From: CAUTUX01 sp963545485
Lineage (GTDB): Bacteria; Bacillota; Clostridia; Christensenellales; CAG-917
Reading direction: 5' to 3'
Assembly: GCA_963545485.1 (NCBI GenBank)
Contig: CAUUJG010000002.1
Location: forward strand, 1 to 64,000
Length of the DNA stretch: 64,000 nt
Part shown: piece after piece, positions 16,368-26,241 of the stretch
Numbering within the stretch: position 1 is the stretch's first letter
How the letters are laid out: each line of letters opens with the position of its first letter
Notes under the pieces: model-generated
Databases searched by the model: none
Seen by the model: only the letters and a program-made list of their open reading frames with translations
Told to the model about the DNA's origin: nothing
Translations under genes and position numbers: made by a program

Positions 16368-19300
16368 TTAACCTATTCTCCTTTTTTTATTACTTACAAG
16401 TACTGCAGTTACAGTTACAGATATGATCAAAACTGATAACAAGACCGCTCCAACAGTTATTCCTACAAGCATTGCTTTTTTGCCTGACATCCCCGGTTTT
16501 GTTATTACAAAATATTCAACATCAACATCTTCAAATACTAGATATTTGCCTTCTTTCTTAACTTTAACTTCCTTCAATATACCGTTACTATATGTATATA
16601 CTTTATTACCTGGTTTCAAGTCAGCTTTTATCTTATATCTTAATTTTTCAGTATCTGCTTTAGCTATTCCGTTTTTAACCTCTACTCTATAGACTTTTTT
16701 AGCTACATTGTTTATATCATTATTTTCAAACATCTTGTTAATCATATTATATGCACTACTACCTTCAACATCTCCTTCTTTAGCAAGCTGTTTTACAATA
16801 AAGTCTGATGCAAGCATTGAATCTCCTTTTGCTGTAACCGTGTCACCATTTGCAGATTTTATTTCTTTCGTATAAAGTTCAAGCACATAATCTTTTATTG
16901 CAAATGGATATATCTGACCGTTTATTTTATATACTACATCAAAGTTGTTCTGCTTAATTTCTTTATCATCATCAGAAACAAATCCAAAATAATATTTACC
17001 TGCTGTATTTACTTCAGTTCTCCTCATCTTAGTCTTATCTTTATTTGCTCTATAATATATAAGATTGATAGTGCTAAGCTTGTCCATATCATCAATGTTT
17101 TCAATACTATAATCAACATATGTATTCTTACCACTAACAAAGTCTGATTTCTGTATAAGCTCGCCAGTATATTGGTCATATATGAAATCTCCATTTAAAT
17201 TTGCAAACACTCTGATCTTACTTATCTTAAATCTATACTCAATATCTGCACTAAAGAAATTCCTTTCAAAGAATGCTCTCTTGTCTTCCTTAGGTTGATA
17301 TTTAACAACATAATTTCCAGATCCTGTTTCAAAATCTTTTACATACTCTCCAGATGCTATGTCATATTTCATAAATGTTGTATCAAAATATTCATTCTTA
17401 ACAGTTCCATTGAAATCGTTTTCAAATTGAAGCTCATTACCACTAAGTGTGAGTGCACTCATATTGTATTTATACTCTCTATTCATTTCAGCATGCGTAT
17501 ACTGCAACCTAACTTTCTTTACTCTTATTTTTGGAGCTTTCAAACCTTCTGTCGGATTATTAAGAAGTTTAATTGGTTTGTAGGTATATCCATTAGCATC
17601 ATTAAATTTTCTTATCAATGTTATTTCTACTTCATAGTTACCTACTTCAAGAGGTGCGTTTCCATCAATCGTAACTTCTTCTTTATGATCCCCTTCAACT
17701 CTCATAAATCTATATGTGATCTCATCACTTTCGCCAGCTTTTAAAGGAGCTTCTTCAAGATTCAACAATTTTTTTGCCTGATTTGTTCCATCAAAATAAT
17801 ACTCCATATCCTTATGTGGTCTAAGTTTTAATGTTGCTTGGGTTACAGTCAATCTTCCCTGTCCTTCCCAATATTTCCTGTCTTTAATCTTCACCTCATA
17901 ATTATCTGAAACGAGATTTTCAAATTCAGAAGGGAATAATGGTTGATACATTTCACCGTCCATTAAATCTTCAACATATCTAGGTCTATCATTCAATTCT
18001 TCATATGAATTGTCTTTTTTATACTTCACAAATTTGATTTTCTTTTTTAACTCTTTATATTTTGCTCCAAATACTTTTTCAGCATTATCAGCACTTGTAA
18101 ATCCGTTATTATCACTGACATCTTCTTTTGAAGCAAACTGAAGTGATATGTCAAAATCCCAATTTCCTGAAGCGTATTCATATGTATAACTTCCAATAGG
18201 TGCAACATGAAGAACTCCCTTAACGATTTCTATCTTACCCTCATTAGTACCATTTGCATATTCAACTTTTGTATTCGCTCTCAATATATCATCTGTGAAT
18301 ACTTCCATCTTATATACTGCATGACTTCCAACTGCACTCTTTCCTGCACTAACTGTTGTTGATAGAATGTTTATTCCTCTTATTTCTCCCCACATCTGTA
18401 CATATGTACCACTGTCACTCTGAGTTGTGTTTTCTCCATCTATATCAAATCTGTCTGAAACATTTGGCTCTGAGAATTTATCTTTATAGTCACTATATTT
18501 CATGTAGAGCTTTTTACCTATTTTTTTCAACTCAACCTCAGTATCAACTTTAAGGTAATATTTATTTTTTAAATCTTCAGACTGTAACGAATGATTATAC
18601 TGAATCGTCAAATCAGCACCACGAACTATAACCTGTACTTGTTTAATATATCCTTTGAGAGTAAATGCTTTTTCTGGGAATTTATAGTTTTTACTTAACT
18701 GATTTACTGTCCCATTAAATGCTGCAGTAACTTCAATTTCACTCTCTCCAACTACACTATTCTTAAATACTGCGGTAAAGTTAATATCTGAATCATCCCA
18801 TACATCAGTACTCTGCAAATGTGGTGTTTCAATTTCATAATCTGTTTTATATACGGCATTGCAATCCGTCTTGTTATCAAAATACTTGTATAACGCTGTT
18901 TTTTCAGAATCATACATAGGACTATCTGTTTTGATTTTCCCTTCTAAAACTATTTCTTTCTTAGTTATTTTACCAATCGCATCTGCATATGATACTGGCA
19001 AGATATCAATAGCATCAGAAATATTTTCAGAAGGTTTCAAGAGATAACCATCATTTCCATTTAACACATATTCTGCCAATACCTTATCTTTATGATCCGC
19101 TTCATTGTATTTTGATTTAAGAAGGAATTTAACAGCTTTCTTTAATAAATAATATTTATCTCCATTTTTTTCAAGATAAGGAATGTCTGATGATGTGTTG
19201 TCTATGTAAGCGATTGTATAATTAACAGCTCCGTTCTTTCTTGTGAGTTTTGGATTAAACACATAACCTTGTTTTGCAATTGCATTATTTGCACTATCAT

Positions 19301-22300
19301 TCTCTACATTTGGATCAACATAGGCTGCAGTATTAACTTCAACATCATAATCATCTTTATCAGGATCATTATCAATAAATCCTCTAATATTATATTTATA
19401 TTGCCCATCAGCACTTCTTGCTTTTACTTTTGCTGATCCTGTATATTCTAGTTCTCTAATTTCAAAATTATCAATATAAAGCGGTGCTGGCAACAACTTA
19501 GCTTTAGTTCTGAAAGCACCTTCTGAATGCACTCCGTCAAACTTAAATGTCTCACTTCCCTCTCCTATACTTAACTGATAATTCTTTTTATAATCTTCTG
19601 TTTCATCAAGATTCTTAAGACCTAAAACTTTCACAGCAACATCAACTTCTATTATGTCACCGTCACTATTTCTCTTAACTCCTTTTTCCTTATAAACAGC
19701 GACTAATTCAAGTTTAAGTTTATCTTTTTCAGAATCAACAATCGCACTGCTATCCTTATATTCAACTTCTGCATTTATTCTTCCGTATTCATTATATCCG
19801 TCAAACATTCTTTCTTTACCTTGTAGAGCAGATTCGTCAAATGCAATTATTCTTCTTTTCAATATCAATTGATTCAAATATTCTACATTATTAACTGTCT
19901 TCTCTCCTTCCGATAAATCAACATCACTTACTTTGCCATTTGCTGTATATGAATCACCACTTAAATCATATGTATTTGAACCGAACAATTCGTAGTTTTT
20001 CATAAAGTTCGCATAATCATTATCTATTTGTCTTATGACCATTTTTCTGATAATAAAGTGATGATATGTTTCTTTATCCTCGCTATCAAACTGCACATTC
20101 TTGTCCTTAATGCCGTTTCTTGTTAGAACAAATGTTCTATCTTCTTCAACATCTATTCTAATTTTTGCCAATTCTCTTAAGAGTTCAGCATTAAGTTCTC
20201 TATCACTTTCTGCTAAAACTTTTCCGGTTATATATGCCGAATATTTTTTATCAACATCAAAATCTCTCTTTGACAGCGTATAACTAATTTCATCTGTCCC
20301 GTTATATTGAACTCGATCTCTGAAAATTATTTCTGGCTTCAATTGAGCTTTTGTTATAGTTATCTTTTTATTTGCAAAATGTTTATTAAATGCTTCTATA
20401 TCAACATCAAAGTTCTTCGGATCGCTTAATTGTACTCCTTCTATAGAAATATTATGTTCTCCAACATCTTTACCATCCGCAACAGCATCAAAATACATTT
20501 TCAAATTTTTATATATTCCACCACTTGCAAAAATTCCTTTTGCATAGTCTACATTTACATCTACTTTTGTTGTCGCATCATACCTTCTAGTTGAAATTTG
20601 ATTTTCATCTTTGTTACCTTCAACAATATATGAAAGATCCGTAGGCTTTATTAATCTCTTAACTATTTCACCTAAAATATTTCTAACTGTTACGACCCAC
20701 CTATTACCAACATTTTCAACATCAATATCATCATCTCCAGCTTCTTTTACAAGATTTATTGCTGAAGCATCAATATTTGAGAATCTGAATTTAAGTTCTG
20801 TTAAAGATTTCTTTTCGCCAACCTTTACATCATCAAAATCCGTCTCACTAAGTACTTCAATATCAAAATGTTTCATCTGCTTTTGAATCATATGAACATC
20901 GCTACTGTGTACTTTCTTAGTACCGTCGTACTGTTTCTCAACTTTTATTATTGATTTACCGATTGTTAAAGTATCAAGATTTTCGATCTCAACATTGGAC
21001 TTTCTGAACACATCCGACGATGTTACTTCGTTTGATCCTCTATACAATACATAGTTATATGCTTTTTCTCCTTTCAAAGATACATATTTGAAAAGTATAT
21101 CTTTTTGTCCCTTTTCTCCAGATGGGTTATCAGTACCTACCTCAACATATGTTGCTTCTGCTGCATACAAATATGCTTCACCAGCTTTTACCAATTCAAG
21201 ATTATAAATTGATTCTGCAGGGAAATTTATTTCATAAAGCGGCGAACTATCAAATGGTTTGTTTCTCCCTATAAACTGACTGTCCTCTATAATTAATTTC
21301 TTTCTGGCTATTTTTAGTACTGTTTCTTTCCTAAGAACTGCTTTATAGTTTTTATTTGAAAGTACAAATTCTTCTATAACATCAACTATATATTTATTGT
21401 CTCTATTATATATATTTCCGTTTTCATCAGTTATATCATCGTATTTTGTTACCGGTGCTGTGCTTCCATTTATTCTTCTTCCAAGTTTTCCAGCATTTAC
21501 TGTTAAAGGTAATCCATCCTTATCTTGAAATTCTTCGTGTGAAATACCATACACGCTATCATCTTCTCCATACTCTTTAGTATCTTTTACCAATGTTACA
21601 TTTATATCAAGTTCTTTCTGATTAATTGACACTGTAAATGGATCACATTCAACTTCATGTGGAATACCATTAATCTTAAGAGTTGCATTTGTTGGGGTTA
21701 CTTTATAATTTCCAACATCTTTATTGTCAAGGCTCTCAATATCCCAATTAAGTTCAACTTCATCTGTATCTTGTAAATCTACACCATCAAGCATAAATTT
21801 ATCTCTTAGATACTTAATATCAATATGGTCTCCATATGTATATTCAAGTTTCGCCGTATTTTTAACGATGACTTTTTCGCCAATAACCTTTACTCTAAAC
21901 TTTTCACTTCCTTGTAATTCGACATCAAAGTTCTTTGAAACTTCATCTGTCATTTGTAATTCATACTCATATTCTCTATCAGTGCCAGATAATGTTGCAT
22001 CATATTTAACTTTCAATATTCCAGCGAGTTGTGAATGATATTGTTCGTTATCTAATGTGTATTCAACATTTATACCTTTAATAAGATCTTCTGTTATATT
22101 TTCTTCCTTTCTTACTTTAATTTCCTGATCTGCCTGAGGAGTTATTTTAATTTTTCTCTTTTTAATTTCAAACTTGTTTCCGTCTACTTTAATCTTAACT
22201 ATATAATTACTATCAACATCAAATATCGCCGTATATGATTTATATCCATATTTACCAACATTTTCACCTGCATCTCTTGTAAGTAAATTTGCCCCATCTT

Positions 22301-25300
22301 TGCCTTTATAGATATGATTTGCTGCATCTACTTCTTCAATATTTTTAATGATATCTGTGATATTATCATGACCTTCGATTTTAAAATTAACAACTGGATC
22401 TTTATCACCGTATGTCTTGCTTGCTTCTTCTGGTTGTACCAATATCTCTGCTGGCTTTACTGCTAAGTAACCTTCTACAAATGTAATATTGTAATTAGGG
22501 TGTTCAAATCTAGCATCTTCTATTATTTTATATGTTCCTACCGTTAGATCTAAAATGGCTGTCGTTGTTTCAAGTTTAAGAGTTCCCTGCATACCACTTA
22601 TTTCTCCAGTATTTGTGAAACTCTCGTTATCTTCTTCAACTAGATTTTCAATCTTATATACATTCTTATTGTCGCCTAAATTAAAGTCTTCTTTATATTT
22701 TTTAGCCAAATTGTCCTTAACTGATACTGTAATATTACGCTTTGTGATCACATAATCATATTCATTCTTATCTATTATATATCCATTTTTATACTTTTCT
22801 TCTGTTGCATGTTCTTGATCGATATGCAACTTATATGTTCCAACGCCAGGTGCTCCAACAACCTCAATGTCATCTTTTTTAAAATATGCAATCTTCTCTG
22901 AAATCTTGAAAAGATTCTGTAATCTTTCTAGTTCTTCTTCATCTTCTTCTTCAATCTGTGTTTGAATTTTTAAATTTTTACCTGCATACTCCTCTGAGAA
23001 AGATAAAAGTTTATATTTCACAATTCTCTTGTACTCATATTTAAATGTTATTGTATTTGCTTCATTACCAACACCAGGTGCTCCTTCTGTTAGTTTCTTG
23101 TTTTCATCTGACCCATTCATGGTGTAATTAAATGATGTTGCAGCTAATCCTGAAATATCCGATGACACAACAGCATCAGAAGCAAATGCATTATCTTTTT
23201 TATGTTCTTCTTTCTGTTCAAGCAGCAATGTGTCAATTGTTCCAGCTCCTACACCAAAAATACTTGTAACCTTATTAGATGCAAATACTGATGGCAATGT
23301 ATATGAAACTTTGATTATTTCTCCCCTTCTTGCCTCGTTTACTTCCTCATCTTCAGAATTTTTAAACACCATTTCAGGTTTATATGTATCTGTTTCATTC
23401 ATTCCAGCTCTGTAGAATAAACTTTTCAATATATATTTTGTAGGATCTGCCTTGATATACAATTTATAGAGCGAACTGAAATTTCCAGCCTGATCCTTAA
23501 CCCAGTAATAAAGAGTTCTTCTGCCGTAACTATCGTCGCCAAGATCTAATTGAGCCTTCACAGTCATATCATCATTGACATTTGAACCTTTTAATCTTGA
23601 TACACGCCCAAAATACGAATTAACATCTGAATCTGAGATGTTTTTATAGTTGTCATCGAATGTTTGCACACCATTAGTTGCAACCTGTTCTTTCGTAGTT
23701 GCTAAATAAAAAGTTACATCTTTATATCTGCTACTACCAAGCTCATCTGGATCTCCAGCGTTAAATATAATTTCCTTAAGCCAATCAGCAGTATACCATT
23801 TGGCTGAATTATACTCTTCAGATACCATATTTTCTTCATCGTTATAAGTAATTTTACCAGGTGCAGTTCTATCTACTCTAATACTTATATCATGTTGTGG
23901 AGCTGTTCCCCATTCTTCATTCGTATACCACACTGGCTGTGAATGTTCATCATCAAGACCTATATATGTGTTATAATTCGTTTTGAAATCTACATTATCA
24001 TATTTGTTTGCGACATTTTTTACATCGCCATATGTCATTTTTAGAATCGTGTATTCACCATCTACTGAAATGTTATATTTGATTCTATCTACCGTTACAG
24101 AATCAACATCAAGATTTTCCTGAGTTTCACCAAAACTGACTACTTTTGTAATTTTATTATTTTTAAAGAAAACTTTTACCTCACCCTCTTCATGTTGATA
24201 CCACAAATAGTTACCTGACATATTTCTCTTAATTTTTGCCTCGAGAACAACTTTTTCGTTGTACCATTTATCATTATCACTCTTCTGTATTTCTGTATTG
24301 GATTCACCATAATATTTTTTAATCTGTGTCTCAGGTTTTATACTATCTGCTTTAAAATAAAATGTTTTTACAGACTCTGCCATAGCTCCAGCGAGACTTA
24401 CTGTAAATAATTTAATTTTATAAATTCCTGGCTTATTTGTATCTCCAGAAGATTTCACCGGCTCATAATCTCCCAAGTAACCAGTATTTAACTTATATAC
24501 CAACTTAGAAAGATCACCATATGCCATAGGCATCTTATCTTTCAAATCAGACATTGTAAGATTTTCACCATCAGATGTAAATGTTCCACCTTCATCAACT
24601 CTATACAGAGAATAGAAATACATATTGTATTGTGTATCTTTTAATCCTGCATCAACATCAAATGCTGAATTACCATGTATCCACGCTTTTAATTTTGAAA
24701 GGTCCGTTGTAAATTCATTTGTTTCTTCTGTAACATTAACAGGATCAACTACATTTTCAACAATACCTGCAATATTAAACTTCAATTTCATCTGTGCGTT
24801 GCATTTATCAAAAACTCTAAATTCTAAAGAAGTATTTTTATAAAAATACACATTACCTTTTACTTGATGATTACTTATTTTCTGATATTTTACTTTTGCA
24901 ATTAGTTCAGTACCGTCAAGAATATCTTTTTCACCAGTAGCTCCATCAGACAATGCCGCTAAATTTATTTCATCCTCACCAAAAGCCAATTTCCCGAGCC
25001 CCGATGCTAAGCCGTGCGAAGCCGAATCAGTGCCCAACTTGGCACCTTCATTTTGGAAATTAACAGAATCAACAAAACTGAAATTTGCCCATTTATATAT
25101 GTCATTTACTCCATCATGAGCTATCTTATCTTTTGTAAAAGATTTCATATCCACTGTAGTATTTCCGCCGTCATTAAAATCTAATTTGTCCAAATGCTTT
25201 TCTAAATCTTCTCTGATTTTTGGATATTGAGCTGAAATATTGTCGATACTGTTACTAAAGAAATTATAATCATTAAGATTTCGTTTTAAAGCACTTGTCT

Positions 25301-26156
25301 GTATTCCAGCATCATTGTTTGCAGCCTGACCGCCGGGTTGAGTTAGATACGGACTGCCTATTGAAATTCTATCCGGTATTCTAAGTTTAATTTTCAGATC
25401 CACAATTTTAAAATTGAGATTTTCATATTTTTTACTTTTTCTACCCCAAGTATGCTCATAAAATACAGCCGATATAACATTGTCGCTTTGTTTTAATGTT
25501 CTTTCTTGATTAAAGCTAAGATCCTTGTGGGATGTTCTTTTTTTCTTTGCGACACTTACTCCATACTGATTTGAAAAATCATTAGCAGTACTATCCAGCT
25601 GTCCTCCATTATTTTTGTCATGCACATAAAAATCGCCTGCAGAAAACTTCCCTGAAGTTGCAACTGCAGACAGTGCCGTTGAATATAACAAACTTGTATT
25701 GACATCACTCAGCTGTGTACTAATCTCATACTTAAATGTTCCGCTCGCTTGATACTTTGCCATGATAGCTTTAATTTTATCTGGAATTTTATAATTAAGT
25801 GCTCCCCAAAGATTAGGATCCCATGTGTCTCGAGTGCTATGTAGGCCAATCTCATTATCCCCTGGATTTTGTACCGTATAATCACTTGCATTCGATGTAA
25901 AATCAAGATCACCTTCCACCAAATTTTTCTTCAAATTATAAACATAATTGAAAAATCCGCCTTCTTCATTTTGCAGTTCCAACTTCCCTTCTTCAAAACC
26001 GGTATCTACAACGTTTCCTGATTGTGAAGCCTTTGCCGCAAATGTTGTCTTTGCCAAGCTGAATGAAAAACTAAATATTACTAGACAAATTATTGCAAAA
26101 ATCACTGTAAGTGAAAGCAAATTTCTAAATGACTTATTTGTTTTGTTTGTTCTCAT
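16368..26156 (-). CDS. Giant (3262 aa) membrane-anchored surface protein with YDG/MBG-like repeats
   Basis: A signal peptide (residues 1 to about 43, with a hydrophobic stretch and FAAKA) and a C-terminal membrane helix (about 3225-3255) followed by NKKRRIG make this a type I surface protein. There is no LPXTG. Residues 600-920 contain Ig-like segments (around 609, 762 and 892, e.g. VDRTAPGKITYNDEE). From about 1240 to 2800 at least eleven repeats carry the YDG/MBG hallmark: KTYGDKDP (about 1245), YTYGDHID (1440), KEYGEDDS (1529), YDGTKKVH (1742), RYDATTKV (1860), QYNGTDEI (1952), EYTGSAKV (2242), YFDGTNQA (2789) and others. Such domains build extended stalks in adhesins. The gene has a GAGGGG ribosome binding site and drives rpiB. 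No enzyme domain is seen. An adhesin or structural role is inferred. Confidence 0.85.
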   Translation of the reverse strand: MRTNKTNKSFRNLLSLTVIFAIICLVIFSFSFSLAKTTFAAKASQSGNVVDTGFEEGKLELQNEEGGFFNYVYNLKKNLVEGDLDFTSNASDYTVQNPGDNEIGLHSTRDTWDPNLWGALNYKIPDKIKAIMAKYQASGTFKYEISTQLSDVNTSLLYSTALSAVATSGKFSAGDFYVHDKNNGGQLDSTANDFSNQYGVSVAKKKRTSHKDLSFNQERTLKQSDNVISAVFYEHTWGRKSKKYENLNFKIVDLKIKLRIPDRISIGSPYLTQPGGQAANNDAGIQTSALKRNLNDYNFFSNSIDNISAQYPKIREDLEKHLDKLDFNDGGNTTVDMKSFTKDKIAHDGVNDIYKWANFSFVDSVNFQNEGAKLGTDSASHGLASGLGKLAFGEDEINLAALSDGATGEKDILDGTELIAKVKYQKISNHQVKGNVYFYKNTSLEFRVFDKCNAQMKLKFNIAGIVENVVDPVNVTEETNEFTTDLSKLKAWIHGNSAFDVDAGLKDTQYNMYFYSLYRVDEGGTFTSDGENLTMSDLKDKMPMAYGDLSKLVYKLNTGYLGDYEPVKSSGDTNKPGIYKIKLFTVSLAGAMAESVKTFYFKADSIKPETQIKKYYGESNTEIQKSDNDKWYNEKVVLEAKIKRNMSGNYLWYQHEEGEVKVFFKNNKITKVVSFGETQENLDVDSVTVDRIKYNISVDGEYTILKMTYGDVKNVANKYDNVDFKTNYNTYIGLDDEHSQPVWYTNEEWGTAPQHDISIRVDRTAPGKITYNDEENMVSEEYNSAKWYTADWLKEIIFNAGDPDELGSSRYKDVTFYLATTKEQVATNGVQTFDDNYKNISDSDVNSYFGRVSRLKGSNVNDDMTVKAQLDLGDDSYGRRTLYYWVKDQAGNFSSLYKLYIKADPTKYILKSLFYRAGMNETDTYKPEMVFKNSEDEEVNEARRGEIIKVSYTLPSVFASNKVTSIFGVGAGTIDTLLLEQKEEHKKDNAFASDAVVSSDISGLAATSFNYTMNGSDENKKLTEGAPGVGNEANTITFKYEYKRIVKYKLLSFSEEYAGKNLKIQTQIEEEDEEELERLQNLFKISEKIAYFKKDDIEVVGAPGVGTYKLHIDQEHATEEKYKNGYIIDKNEYDYVITKRNITVSVKDNLAKKYKEDFNLGDNKNVYKIENLVEEDNESFTNTGEISGMQGTLKLETTTAILDLTVGTYKIIEDARFEHPNYNITFVEGYLAVKPAEILVQPEEASKTYGDKDPVVNFKIEGHDNITDIIKNIEEVDAANHIYKGKDGANLLTRDAGENVGKYGYKSYTAIFDVDSNYIVKIKVDGNKFEIKKRKIKITPQADQEIKVRKEENITEDLIKGINVEYTLDNEQYHSQLAGILKVKYDATLSGTDREYEYELQMTDEVSKNFDVELQGSEKFRVKVIGEKVIVKNTAKLEYTYGDHIDIKYLRDKFMLDGVDLQDTDEVELNWDIESLDNKDVGNYKVTPTNATLKINGIPHEVECDPFTVSINQKELDINVTLVKDTKEYGEDDSVYGISHEEFQDKDGLPLTVNAGKLGRRINGSTAPVTKYDDITDENGNIYNRDNKYIVDVIEEFVLSNKNYKAVLRKETVLKIARKKLIIEDSQFIGRNKPFDSSPLYEINFPAESIYNLELVKAGEAYLYAAEATYVEVGTDNPSGEKGQKDILFKYVSLKGEKAYNYVLYRGSNEVTSSDVFRKSNVEIENLDTLTIGKSIIKVEKQYDGTKKVHSSDVHMIQKQMKHFDIEVLSETDFDDVKVGEKKSLTELKFRFSNIDASAINLVKEAGDDDIDVENVGNRWVVTVRNILGEIVKRLIKPTDLSYIVEGNKDENQISTRRYDATTKVDVNVDYAKGIFASGGIYKNLKMYFDAVADGKDVGEHNISIEGVQLSDPKNFDVDIEAFNKHFANKKITITKAQLKPEIIFRDRVQYNGTDEISYTLSKRDFDVDKKYSAYITGKVLAESDRELNAELLRELAKIRIDVEEDRTFVLTRNGIKDKNVQFDSEDKETYHHFIIRKMVIRQIDNDYANFMKNYELFGSNTYDLSGDSYTANGKVSDVDLSEGEKTVNNVEYLNQLILKRRIIAFDESALQGKERMFDGYNEYGRINAEVEYKDSSAIVDSEKDKLKLELVAVYKEKGVKRNSDGDIIEVDVAVKVLGLKNLDETEDYKKNYQLSIGEGSETFKFDGVHSEGAFRTKAKLLPAPLYIDNFEIRELEYTGSAKVKARSADGQYKYNIRGFIDNDPDKDDYDVEVNTAAYVDPNVENDSANNAIAKQGYVFNPKLTRKNGAVNYTIAYIDNTSSDIPYLEKNGDKYYLLKKAVKFLLKSKYNEADHKDKVLAEYVLNGNDGYLLKPSENISDAIDILPVSYADAIGKITKKEIVLEGKIKTDSPMYDSEKTALYKYFDNKTDCNAVYKTDYEIETPHLQSTDVWDDSDINFTAVFKNSVVGESEIEVTAAFNGTVNQLSKNYKFPEKAFTLKGYIKQVQVIVRGADLTIQYNHSLQSEDLKNKYYLKVDTEVELKKIGKKLYMKYSDYKDKFSEPNVSDRFDIDGENTTQSDSGTYVQMWGEIRGINILSTTVSAGKSAVGSHAVYKMEVFTDDILRANTKVEYANGTNEGKIEIVKGVLHVAPIGSYTYEYASGNWDFDISLQFASKEDVSDNNGFTSADNAEKVFGAKYKELKKKIKFVKYKKDNSYEELNDRPRYVEDLMDGEMYQPLFPSEFENLVSDNYEVKIKDRKYWEGQGRLTVTQATLKLRPHKDMEYYFDGTNQAKKLLNLEEAPLKAGESDEITYRFMRVEGDHKEEVTIDGNAPLEVGNYEVEITLIRKFNDANGYTYKPIKLLNNPTEGLKAPKIRVKKVRLQYTHAEMNREYKYNMSALTLSGNELQFENDFNGTVKNEYFDTTFMKYDIASGEYVKDFETGSGNYVVKYQPKEDKRAFFERNFFSADIEYRFKISKIRVFANLNGDFIYDQYTGELIQKSDFVSGKNTYVDYSIENIDDMDKLSTINLIYYRANKDKTKMRRTEVNTAGKYYFGFVSDDDKEIKQNNFDVVYKINGQIYPFAIKDYVLELYTKEIKSANGDTVTAKGDSMLASDFIVKQLAKEGDVEGSSAYNMINKMFENNDINNVAKKVYRVEVKNGIAKADTEKLRYKIKADLKPGNKVYTYSNGILKEVKVKKEGKYLVFEDVDVEYFVITKPGMSGKKAMLVGITVGAVLLSVLIISVTVTAVLVSNKKRRIG

Positions 26157-26163
26157 AACGACC

Positions 26164-26214
26164 CCTCGTACATAAAAGAAACTTAAAATAATATATATAT
26201 AATAATATACGAGG
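26164..26214. promoter_or_regulatory. Inverted repeat upstream of the 3262-aa gene
   Basis: CCTCGTA (26164-26170) and TACGAGG (26208-26214) are a perfect 7-bp inverted repeat separated by 37 nt of almost pure A/T. The gene-proximal arm overlaps the ribosome binding site (GAGGGG). Either a regulator binds both arms around an AT-rich promoter, or, if transcription starts further upstream, the arms pair and mask the ribosome binding site. Confidence 0.4.
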
Positions 26215-26241
26215 TGAAAAAAACAAAAAGATAGTAAAAAA

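Noticed and set aside
16368..26156. LPXTG sortase anchor on the 3262-aa protein
   Set aside because: The C-terminus is a plain hydrophobic helix plus NKKRRIG, with no LPxTG-like pentapeptide before it.
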